Origin: Sipunculus nudus
Taxonomy: Eukaryota > Annelida > Sipuncula > Golfingiida > Sipunculidae
Assembly (NCBI GenBank): GCA_026874595.1
Contig: CM049306.1
Span: forward strand, 28,323,519 to 28,387,518
Length of the DNA stretch: 64,000 nucleotides
Reading direction: 5' to 3'
Shown: positions 1 through 10,700 of the stretch, piece by piece
Position numbering within the stretch: the first letter of the stretch is position 1
Layout of the letters: every line of letters starts with the position of its first letter
Program-made: the position numbers and the translations under genes
Notes under the pieces: model-generated
What the model saw: the letters and a program-made list of their open reading frames with translations, nothing else
What the model was told of the DNA's origin: nothing
Databases searched by the model: none

Positions 1-1335
1 AACCAACTTGATTATAATTATGCTGCAGAGGACCCATGGCGAATGTACCCTTTTCCAACGTGGTCCCTTTTCCAAGTGTATGCTCGGATAATGGCATGTC
101 TCGAGTATGTGCAATATATGTCATTGTGTAAACAATCTAACAGTACACAGAAGGAAAAGCTTTATTGAGTACAAGACCCTGTTTTCTGATAATAAGTCTG
201 CTTTAAAACGGCTTTATCATAAAGAAGCACTCATGTGAATCCACAAAGGTTATATATTATACTGGAAAACTGCCGACAAAAGGCTTAGTGTTAATTTATG
301 GTTCCAAGCGACAATATCGGCCATACAGTGGTTACATTGCATTAAGTAAATTATTCGAAGAGCCCTGTGGAATTATTTATGGAAAAAATATTCAGGCATA
401 TAAATACTATTTTATTGCATGCTTGTACTTGAGGATACTCATGGAAGAAAAACTTTTCTAAATAACGCTAAAATACAGCTAAACACAAAAGCTAGGATAT
501 AACATACACACATATATATACGCATACATAAGTAGCATCACGTGCGTCATGGAAGTATTTAGTGTGCAGTAAATTGGTTCAGGTAAACGTTTGAATGTTA
601 TTGTGTTCTCATTTTTTTGCACATATATAGACACACACAGAACACATATATCACTGATGCGTCAAAAAGATGGTAAGCATTAAGCAGCGGACCATAAGGT
701 CTTGTGTTTTGATCCCCTCTTCCCGGCGTCTCAAGAGCCACTCGCTGCAATCCAAGTAACCGGGGATTATATGAAAGTCGTCTGCTTACAAGGTTCATCA
801 ACTGCAGTGGTACACATGCTTCACATAGAGAGGAAGGTCTCAGCCATCAAGGACTGTAAAGTGTAGACTATGGGTGCAATTCAGCAAACTTCTTAGGACT
901 ACCAGCTGAACACACTATAGTACTTTCATTTTACCTTTTCACACAGTTTCATTACTTCACAATTCACACCGTCACTCCCTCAAGGCCCTGTCACTTTAAC
1001 TGGTCCCCAATGTGTGAGAGTTCTCCGTGCCTTATCAGGCCTCTGGTTTATTTATTGGTCTGAAGGTTGAAGCCTTCTCTTCTTTCTACTTGTCACGCAA
1101 TTATTTTATAAAACATACACATTTTGTCCTATAAATTGGATAATATCTTTGAAGCAATATTTGAACGTGAATGATTCAAATGCAGAAATAAGGTCTGTTA
1201 AAGATGGATACGCATAAATCCATATATGTACTAACAAATGCCCCATGAGTCATGACGCTCAGCTGCATTCAAAGAACCTTGAACAATGGGTAAATTGACT
1301 CCGAGAGTGCTCAAAATCATGCATTTTACTAATAT
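1..1335. other. AT-rich non-coding DNA
   Basis: No exon-like open stretch with splice signals is visible. Apart from the weak SINE-like patch near 655-790 and short TA-rich runs near 510-530, nothing specific is recognised. Confidence 0.5.
655..790 (+). repeat. Possible tRNA-derived SINE head (weak)
   Basis: An A-box-like stretch (AGATGGTAAGC, about 669) is followed about 37 bases later by a degenerate B-box-like stretch (TGTTTTGATCCCC, about 704). This spacing and wording resemble the 5' head of a tRNA-derived SINE. The downstream GC-richer sequence to about 790 could be its body. No second copy is seen in this window and the B box is imperfect, so this is a weak call. Confidence 0.3.
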
Positions 1336-1339
1336 TCAT

Positions 1340-2260
1340 TCGAAATAGGTCACAGTGACCTTTTTTAGGCTTTCTAAGAAGATTTTATCAGGAACCCCTC
1401 AGATGTTCAGTTAGACGTTTCTCCGTCCAACTGCTCAAATTTGTGCCCATCTGAAAAATAGAGTACTAAAATCATGTTCTTTCATATAGCTCACAGAATA
1501 TAAGTCACATTGACATTATTTCAGGTTTCCAAGAATAATTTACAGTAATCTCCCTGGATCTTAACAAAATTAGAAGTTTCTAGGTCCAACTGTAACCAAT
1601 CATGCAAATCTGTCCTATATGGTGCTTAAATCATGTTCTTTCACATATCTGGCAGAAAAGGCTGCCATGACCTAATTTCAGGTATCCACAGAGATTTACC
1701 CAGGAGCTCCCTGAATGTTATATTAGAAGATTCTAGGCCATATGGATACAATTTGGGCCCCGTCAATTCAGTGGGTACTCAAAATTATGTTTTCGGTCGG
1801 TAGTTCGCAAAATATAGGTCATCATGACCTTATGTCAGGTTTCCAAGAAGATTAGCGTAGGACCTCCCTAGATGTAAAGCTAAAGTTTCTAGGTTTAACG
1901 GTTATGGTTTGTGCCCTGTTAACGGACGGACTGCTTTATTTGAAGGTCTCAAAAAAAAAAGAGAAAAATATTTTTAAATTAGAAAAAAACCAGGCACTAC
2001 CCTTCTTCAGGAATTGAAGAAATACTCCATGATCAATATACATTGAAAGAATCATGGCAATTAATGCATCAGATATTCAGACACTGGAGATTTTGTATCA
2101 AAGTTTTATTTAATCTTAGGTGCAATAATAGGCCCGTAACCCGGAGAATACAGGTCGCAGTGACCTTATTTCATGTGAGCAAGGAGCTTTTTAAGGACCT
2201 CCACTGATGTCGAGTTTGAAGATTCTAGGTGCAACAGTAAACTTTTGTACCCTGTCTGAC
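1340..2260 (-). repeat. Diverged ~155-170 bp satellite array, minus orientation
   Basis: About five or six degenerate tandem units are present. Each contains a palindromic core close to AGGTCANNNTGACCT, seen at 1348-1360, around 1502, around 1667, at 1817-1829 and at 2153-2165. Phrases such as 'TTTCCAAGAAGATT' and 'TTCTAGGTCCAAC' recur between cores. Core spacing is roughly 150-168 bases, with one gap of double length. The same family is present in the opposite orientation at 32340-34040. Perfect GGTCANNNTGACC occurs at 1348 and 1817. No protein is encoded. Confidence 0.8.
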
Positions 2261-2461
2261 TGTCTTAAGAAAAACAGCAAAATGGATATTCATACGGTGA
2301 TTTATGATAACTGACCAAAACTGTTCTCTGGCTGCCAAAATTGGCATCACATAATAAAAGTATTACAATTTGGGTGTGTATAGGTTTTCCCACATATGCG
2401 AAACTGATATTCATGGGCAGATAATAACGCGCCATATATGATGCTAACATTTTTAACATAT

Positions 2462-3858
2462 AAAGCCGGTGCTCACTATTACCCGATTTTATCAAGCGAC
2501 GTTGTCGGGCGATTTTTTGGGCAGATTTTCTCAAAATCGGCTCGTTTTAGTTGGCCAATTTTTGCAATCATATTTACCGACACGCGTTCGTGTTCCCACC
2601 TATCGATTATCGCCGAAGAAGACGTCTCATCATGGTGATCTGACACTGAGCTTTCGAGGAGAAAAATCGAAAGAAAATATTTGTTCGATTTGTGGCCTGT
2701 CTAGAGAAGTGAGGAACTAGTGGCATATAAACAATATACTTATACACGAACTGAGACAGGAGGATGAACCGTCCTTCATCTATTTATTGGTCTTCTTTGC
2801 TTAGCTCAGGGGCGGGCCAAGGTTTAGGAAAAGAGGAGTCCAACCCAGGAGGACTAATAACAAAACCCAAAGAAAGGTCCCCGGGTCCGGAAAAGGTTCG
2901 AAAGGATTGGTCTTAGGGTGCCTTTCCATACATGCGGGCCCCCGCGCGGGTCCCGCACGGTTGAAATCCAACAAGTGTGTTATCACTGTCACTTTTCCAT
3001 ACGTGCGGGCACCCGCGCGGGTCCCGCATGCGGATCCAGCAGTGTTGGATTTCTGCGGGGGCCCGCATGCGGATGCTACATGTATATATAACAGTAGCAG
3101 GCACGTGTCCTTGTATTTGAAAAGAAAAAGGAGCTGATAAAGCTTATTTAATTGCATTAAAAAAATATACAACCATTCTTCATTGAGATACGGCCCGGGA
3201 CCAGCTCTAGTTAGAGTGTGACAGGAAATAGCCACCATTTAAGCCTGGCTGGTGAGATACGATATTTATCCGCTCCAATCTGCCTCATCAGTTAGTATAA
3301 ATGTTTACACTGAATATTTTCTTAAGATATTACACTAAAATTTTAGAAATCATGATTATTAGTGCATGCGTTTATCCAAACTAATGGGTCACCCGCATGC
3401 GGGGACCCGCACATATGGAAAGGGACTCTTCGCATGCGGGGACCCGAGCGGGTCCCGCTCGGGTCCCCGCGCGGGTGAAAATCCGCATGTATGGAAAGGC
3501 ACCCTTAAACCCTTGAAACAATTGCAGCGGCTGATCTGCAGGATTTGGTCAAGCCAAGGTTTAACCCACAAGTCACTCTTCCGATACATTATATTTCTTT
3601 GGACAAGACACAACACAAACAATTTTCTTTCTTTAGGGTTTCTCCTTGAGAGCTCAGTAACAGATCGCCATGATGAGACAGCCTTCTATATATGTATACG
3701 GCGAAAATCGAGAGATGGGAATACGCGCGTCGGTAAATGTGATACCGAAAATCGGCCAACTAAACCGAGCCGATTTTCAGCCGATCTTAAGAAAATCTGT
3801 CCAAAATAATCGCCTGACAATGTCGCTTGATAAAATCGGGTAGTGAGCACCCGGCTTT
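2462..3858. mobile_element. Non-autonomous DNA transposon with ~240-bp terminal inverted repeats
   Basis: The left end begins AAAGCCGGTGCTCACTA and the right end is its reverse complement (ending GTGAGCACCCGGCTTT). The inverted similarity continues for roughly 240 bases: 2462 to about 2705 against about 3600 to 3858. It includes matching phrases such as 'CTCATCATGGTGATCTG' on the left and 'CAGATCGCCATGATGAG' on the right. The arms differ by scattered substitutions, so the copy is old. No transposase is present. Flanking bases do not show a convincing target-site duplication, so the superfamily is left open. A second, GC-rich element is nested inside. Confidence 0.8.
2916..3504. mobile_element. 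GC-rich, palindrome-packed MITE nested in the outer element
   Basis: The ends are inverted copies: GGGTGCCTTTCCATACATGC on the left and its complement (GCATGTATGGAAAGGCACCC) on the right. The flanks are CTTA on the left and TTAA on the right, which fits a decayed TTAA target duplication but does not prove it. The interior is much richer in GC than its surroundings. It is built from repeated palindromic blocks such as CCCGCGCGGGTCCCGC, GCATGCGG and GAGCGGGTCCCGCTC. Several overlapping open reading frames here are by-products of the GC-rich repeats and have no recognisable domain. Confidence 0.7.
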
Positions 3859-3859
3859 A

Positions 3860-6090
3860 GGATATTATACCATCGAATCAATTTGTATCGAGTTCGGTCA
3901 CGCTCTATTGGAAACGTAGCTTTACGATTTTGTATTAAGCTCTACACATTTATCCGTTTTTCCGCTGGTAATTACTCGGGCACTGTATAAAATATGACAA
4001 GCATTTACAACACTCACGTTGGAATAATTATCCATGTAATAAATAAGGAGAAAGTCAGTTAACCTTCAGTTCCGTGCACGACTGCAAGTAGACATAGTCA
4101 TGCGGAGGTAATTGTTCCGTTTAATATTACATTAGCTTCATTCTTATTCCTGATGCATGATTCAATAACTGTATCCCTATTTTTAAAGCATGTCTTCAAA
4201 ATGAAAGATTTTCACACGGTTTAGTCAGATGTTTTCTCCATTTATGCAACTGATAAACCTATGGCTGGACTGTTTATGTCATAATGCTCTCAGTATATAT
4301 CATAAAAAGCAAGCTTGGGACATGTTCGAGTGAATGGGAGATTATTAATACCAGCTGGTAAATAACAAATTACTCTCGGTTCAATCCAGTAATTAAACAC
4401 ACATGTATGTATGGCTGAAAGTATACCCCACGCGGTTACTGTGAAATAAGAACTGGTAACAATGTTATACAAGCTCAACTCGTGTACAATGTGTTGGACA
4501 AAAACATGGTTAGGGTTTATGACATATTTACGATACCATTTTGTGGAACATGTACAAGTAGAATATTAACAGAATGTGCCTGCATGACGTATCATATTCT
4601 TATATTGTATAGTTTAAAAACGCGAAATGCTTCACCTCGGGCGAAAAACAAGTTCACAAAGACGTTTGTGCTTACATAACAAAGTATATTAAATGTCCAA
4701 ATATTATCACATTATCACTAACGAGTTCTAAGTGATTCGCCGCATGTGCGCACTTTCACACGGGTAAACTCTGAACGTTTTAGGCCTCACAGTTTCAATA
4801 AATCGTAAAGCATGTTTAAAGGTGATACATTTATATACCATATATCTGTTCTTTAGCTTGTCTGAAAGTTAAGCAACGGTTGTGTAGACTAGGGTACACG
4901 GAGGGGGGGGGGGGGGGGGGTGATGCGGTCCGGAGCATGTTTTTCCATAAACCCTGGATCCGCCCCTGAACCGGCCCTTCAAACGTTGAGCGCTTTTAAA
5001 TATAAACGATTGCCCTGCTTTTACAATTTCGTAAGGTCTACACATTACCCTAAGATAATGAATTCATGCATGATAAATATTATCCACGACACACTCGATG
5101 GTACTTTGTCAACAAAAAACGTATTACAATGCACGGCCTTATTTTTATGTGAACATTCCTCATGGAGTCAGTGAACTACAACAGGAAGGCATCCAGGATT
5201 CTAATGATCCTTGTTATTGTACCGAAACTGATTTCAGAACGGAAGGATAACTCATGCGAGGATAATCCCCTGTCGTGTTACAGAATGCAACTATATAGGG
5301 CATCAGCGGCACCTAACATGCACATATTTGATGCATTGTATGTAATAATGCCCCAATAAGATATATATATATCTACCACATATTTTTAAACATAAAATTA
5401 TAATATTTAATGTTACATGCAGACCTTAACGTGTATAAGGTTACACTGAGAACTATGGTAAACGGTCATCCATGTATAAATTGAACAGCTCATGGTTGTT
5501 CAGGTTTAAAAATTAATATGTGATCTAGTAATTTGTTACTTGGACTATGAAGAGGCTGTGATTATAAGGGAAGCTCACTTAACAACAACAAAATCTGATA
5601 TGAGAAAGAGAAAGAGAGAGAGTTAAATTGTTCAGAGAGGGGGGCGTAGGTGGGCAAGTGCTTAGTAGCAAAACAAACAACAGTTCTTCAAAACTAAGTA
5701 TAACTTGCTAAGCACTTATACAATTAACCTTAATTTTTACGTTATCTGATGAGCCTACCTGATAAAGTTTTGCTTAGATAATTTAAGTTAGAGTTGGCCT
5801 CCGTTCATGCAGTGTAAAATGAACACATTGATAGTGTAAACAAGTGACATGAAGTTCATGTTTATATAATGCGACACGACAGTATGAATTATGTAGACTA
5901 TTAACCCACCTGTTGATTAGGAAGACGTAACGATTAATATATAATCTGCCCACTCACCTCCTTGGTTTCCATCCTGTTTGGATTAAGTAAAGATTATAAA
6001 AAAAACTTGTAAGTATTCTCCAAGCCCATCCTGTAACTAATTGCTCAAGTCCAAAGCTATGTTTGGCCTTATTGTAATCCCCAGACCCGT
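3860..6090. other. Non-coding stretch with a poly-G tract
   Basis: No coding signal is recognised. The notable element is an uninterrupted run of 18 G at 4903-4920. Short GA-rich sequence lies near 5599-5622. The rest is AT-rich with short TA runs. Confidence 0.5.
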
Positions 6091-6195
6091 GCGAGAAAGT
6101 TAGTTCCACAGGGCCAGAGCCCGTGCCACTGGTCTATACACGCGGTCCATTGGCATGCTAATAGTTACTTTGACAACAGTACACAAGAGGTGAGC

Positions 6196-6348
6196 ATGGC
6201 GGTTGTCGCAAAGCCCCTGCTGTCAAGCGAGCGAGATATTGATAAGTTTATCGACATACACAGCTCGCGAGGTCCGATCTGTGTTAGTCGTTACATAGGG
6301 CGCGCCTACTCAATTATTTACTCGGGTGAAGGCGACCTGCCGTTACAG
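6196..6348 (+). CDS. Putative first coding exon of an unidentified gene
   Basis: An ATG at 6196 opens 51 codons that run into a good splice donor (CAG then GTGAGA at 6349), ending in phase 0. The peptide begins MAVVAKPLLSSERDIDKF and contains GPICVSRYIGRAYS. It shows no repeat, signal peptide or membrane segment, and I do not recognise the family. The exon and its flanks (about 6100-6560) are rich in CpG compared with the AT-rich surroundings, as expected of a promoter-proximal exon. The frame stays open for about 37 more codons past the donor. No following exon could be assigned with confidence. Because it ends in phase 0, a distal start for the TRPC gene 43-45 kb downstream is formally possible but unsupported. 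Confidence 0.42.
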
Positions 6349-6795
6349 GTGAGAGTACTACCTGATAACGAACTGAGCGGGAGCCTTGAAGCGTGTAATG
6401 ACGCCCGATCAAGCGTACTCATTTCTTTCAGCCCCGTCCTTTCCGCTCAGTATTTGTAATGAACAATACCATGCTGATTAGCTGTCCAGGAAAAATTGGG
6501 CGCCCGTGACGATCGTTCCCAGTGTTCTCACACATGCCGCTCGATCAGGGTAATATCTGATTACTAACTGTAATTGTGAATTATAAAACATGAACGTTAT
6601 TACTATTTTGTTACCGGCCCGTCCGTATTTCCCTGTAAATCGAAGCCGGGAATCTTAAGTAATATTTATAATAGGACAAAGTGGAAACAAATACGCTGGT
6701 ACCATGCAGCTCGCAGTCTAGCTGTTTGGAACTCAAACTGGGGGACTTCCGTATGTAAATATTTTGAAAAATATTAAAAAAAACCAAAATGATAG

Positions 6796-6796
6796 A

Positions 6797-6829
<33 letters not shown>

Positions 6830-6830
6830 A
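6796..6830. repeat. (CT)n microsatellite
   Basis: A run of CT dinucleotides with a single TTT interruption. Confidence 0.95.
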
Positions 6831-7227
6831 TCCTTACCTGGTGGCGCATGGTACACGTGAAACGAGTATGGATGATAGAGTAGGGGTGAGTGCGTGCTTG
6901 CATGTGGTTTATTCAGTCCAACAAAGAGCATTTAATTGATTTTATATTTCGCTGATTTAGCTAATGCAGTTAACTTTATGTACCAGACGTGTCACCCTAT
7001 CATTTAATGCATTTTCTGTACACTCGTTTATTTGCTATGAATATCAATGAATTTATCAGATTAAAACCTGTTCAATATCATTCTCCCTTTGTTGTACAGG
7101 TGCTATGAATTTTTATTTATCTCTATGATCCAGTAATCTTTGATCGGACCCAAGAAAAGATGATAATTGTAAAATATAGAATAATCAGTAAATGCGCTAA
7201 TGAAAGTGAGGTGCAACTGCCTGGTAA

Positions 7228-7249
7228 CCCCCCCCCCCCCCCCCCCCCC
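7228..7249. repeat. Poly-C homopolymer
   Basis: An uninterrupted run of 22 C, equivalent to a G-run on the minus strand. Confidence 0.95.
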
Positions 7250-7282
7250 TCCATTTAGGATCTGGGACTATCTTGGTAAAGA

Positions 7283-7703
7283 TTAAAGGTGCTCATTCTC
7301 CAACCTTTTGAAAAAGAATTTATTTGATATCTGGCTTCCTCTGTGTATATAATAATTGTCTCCGGGTAATTTTGGTTGTGAGAAGTACTGATAACGCCTT
7401 CGTGAAGGATGTATAAATGTGTTAATCAACACTATGTTTGTAAACACACCAATGTAGACAAACGGGAAAAACATGTAACCTAAGGTGGTAGGTTGCATAT
7501 ATTCGGAGGTAGAAAGGTCACTTGTTGTAAAACGCCATTTGCAAAGCTCTGGCTTATCTAACTTGCTGCCAGATGCCCCTGTTGAATTTATTTTGATTAT
7601 TTTGGCGGCCCCCCACATATTATAAACATGTTGATATAAACAAAACAAGCAGCCTGTGTAACCTTTAGTTTATAAAGGTCAGATAGATGATTGGGCCCTT
7701 TAA
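7283..7703. mobile_element. TTAAAGG-ended interspersed repeat, copy 1
   Basis: The stretch begins TTAAAGGTGC and ends GGGCCCTTTAA, which gives short inverted termini compatible with a TTAA-target MITE. It is homologous over most of its length to about 29995-30385. Shared phrases include 'GTAACCTAAGG', 'AAAACGCCATTTGCAAAGC' and 'CTGGCTTATCT'. A third, more diverged fragment lies near 13135-13240. The 121-codon open frame on the minus strand inside it has no known domain and is taken to be fortuitous. Confidence 0.65.
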
Positions 7704-10700
7704 GAGGAATGCGCCATATACAAATCTAATTATGGACACCACAGAAGTAAACCTGCAGGATCGTATGGTTTAGGAAATAAGGAATGTATTTTACACAGCG
7801 GAATTGCCTATAAAAATGAACGAATGCAAGGAAGTGGCGCCATCTCGAAGTAATAAGATAACCCCAGGTTTCAATTTCACGTGACATGTCAGACAGCCGC
7901 GTCTGTACGTAGTGCCACCTTATGGGAATAACAGAAACAACTTTACGAAAGCACCCCCGTGACCAACAGCCATGAACTACAGGTAAACAATTACATGTTT
8001 TAACATAACTGTTATGTTATTTTCGTCTTCCCTGAACCACTGTATAGGTATATAATGCATACTTCCCTCATTTATGATTATATATCTTTACAAAATTCTG
8101 CTTTAAAGATAAAATCCTTAATACAGATGTTTATTTTTGTGAAATATGTTATGAAATAATAATATTGATATAAATATATATTTTATACATACTTTGTTAA
8201 AACAATTGCCTTCATAGTAAGAGCAGTTTGAGACAATATTGCCCATACAGTACTTTTTACAATGAAATCAGTATAGCCTGGTCGTGAATCCGTTTTATAA
8301 TGGAATTGTAGGGCATTAACAAGTCTATTAACAGAGATATATATAGAAAACATAATAATTTAAATTAACGTGTAAATCCCATCTCTGTGTTGACCGCCAT
8401 CATTTCCTGCTCCCCACATGACTTGACCTTCACCTCTGTTAGAGGGAAATATCACCTTGAAGTAAATGTGTCCCCATGGTCACACAAGGTATACCCTCCT
8501 CGTGTTTTACATGTTCTACCGAACCCAGCTGGATAGTCGAGCAAGAACTGTCGCTGCATTCTTATTTTTCCTATGTATTTGTGGAGTTCATTTTGAAATA
8601 AAAACAGGTTGTTTGAAATGTTGAAACGTAGATTTGCGAATTCCTTAACAACTTATCTCAAAGCTGTGGTTTCTAACATGAAAGCTTGTGTGGTGTTATA
8701 CTGACATCCATCTGTTTGACTGCTATGAATTCTCAAAATTATTGACAAGCGTTCATGAAACCTTCATATCTCACAAGACAAGAATAACTGAGTTTGTGTT
8801 GACCGATGTTTTAATAAGACTTCTTATACTAGTGTATCTTTGTTATATATCAATTTACATTTTCTGATGCAAACACTACTGAGAAAAAATTTGAGCTGTC
8901 AAAACAATGATCAATAAGTATATAAGTTTGTGGTGCATGGAAGACTGACACAATTTCTTCTGAAGAGCAGAGGAGGTTTCGGCACATTATGTGTCAGCCT
9001 GTCCCTTTATTTTCCATGTCCATTTATAGATTTGCGGCTGTATAGATGTCCCAGTCTTTGATATGGGCTTTTTTCAGTGAAAAAAAAACCCCGGGTAAAT
9101 GAAATGCCCGTAATACTTTTGATTCACTGAATAGTAGTGTATACAATGTACTCCACAGTAAATGAGGGGTTGGGTGAAGGTATAACGTATCTTGAGTTGA
9201 ACCTCTCTCCTCCGATAAAAGTTGCCATAGAACGTCTGACCACTCTAAACATATGAAGATGTCCCAAGAGTGTTACTTTATTGACCAAGTCCCATTGAAT
9301 TGAAGAGTTTCTGCTTTGATTAACAGTATATACATTCAATTTTAATTCACAGGTCGAAAGAATGTGCAACACAAAAACAGTGGAATACCGGTATGTAAAA
9401 TTCCACTGAATATCCCCTAATATCTGCAGTCTTGTTGAGAAACAATGTTTAAACGGACCTGTTGAACACATATATTTATTTGCATTACACATTTATTTTG
9501 TTAATACAGTGCAAAGCACATCCTTATATCAGTTCTCTTACTCCGAAAAAAAATGAGATTTACTTAAACAAATTTACTCACCTTATTAATATTTTGATGA
9601 TAGAACTGATTTGATTTCAGTTATCTTGTAGAGAGAAATAAAATATTTTTAGACAGACATGTTCAACAAATTATATATAAGAGCATTCAAATATAATATT
9701 TTTTTATACATTTTAGAAATATACCCTAGCTGATTTTAATACACATGCTGATGAAAATATTGAGATGAACAGGTTTAAATATACTTATTGAAAACACATT
9801 TACAGTTTTTAATTATATAATGTAGAATCTGAATACTTATTTTCCTGAATAATGGCAGACGCCGAATAATATGTTCAGCACTGCATTGAATACATAATGT
9901 GTCCACCTTGTTCAGCACTGCATGCATGGAATGAATAATGTGTCTATAGTAGTTCCTAAATCGTTAACAAGGTCGGTCTTATATCCTGCCAAAACTTTCC
10001 ACGGATGAGCCTTACTGTAGTTAGTAAGAATATATTTAATGTTCGATAGATGGAAACCAGTGTATGGAGTCCAAAACTAGGGTTATGTGGTCAGTCCAGT
10101 TTGTTTATGTGGTCAAATTTTACGTCTTAAATCGTGTGTCACTTGCTACATGAAGTTGAGCATCACCAACATGGCAATGGTATTTGTGTTCATGTTGACG
10201 AATAGTACCCCCAAGCGGTTTTGTGTACATATAGGAGATTTTAGAACTGATCCCTTGGCAACTCCAAAACGAAGAGATAGACCAGCGGATGTGGCAATAC
10301 AAACTACCACATACTAATATCGACCCGTCAGACAGGAGACAAGACTGGATTTAATTCTGAGCTTAACCAGTGATCCCACAGACGATTTTCAGGGGGGGAT
10401 AAAGGGGTATCATGGCCAATCTTGTCCGATATTGATATAAAAATATTGATATAAATTTGGTTCCATGGCTTCTGTATTTTCATCATTTACACCTTGCAGA
10501 ATGACAGACCATTTGAGCACAGGCTGTTGTACAGAATTGGGCCAGCCGAGGATTGCCGAAGGGTTCATTCAAGACCCGATACATCTGTCTCTTCGGGTAC
10601 CTAAGACGCACAGGAAAAGATTGTACACTGGTCTGTAGTTCCTAAGATTCTTCGGATCAAATTCAGACTCCAGAAGTGACAGTCTATTTATATTAGTAGC

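Noticed and set aside
2801-3238. A 145-codon minus-strand open frame
   Set aside because: It lies across a GC-rich palindromic element. The long frame follows from base composition, and no domain or splice context is seen.
9124-9492. A 122-codon minus-strand open frame
   Set aside because: No domain, no splice signals and no composition shift. Frames of this size are expected by chance in 64 kb.
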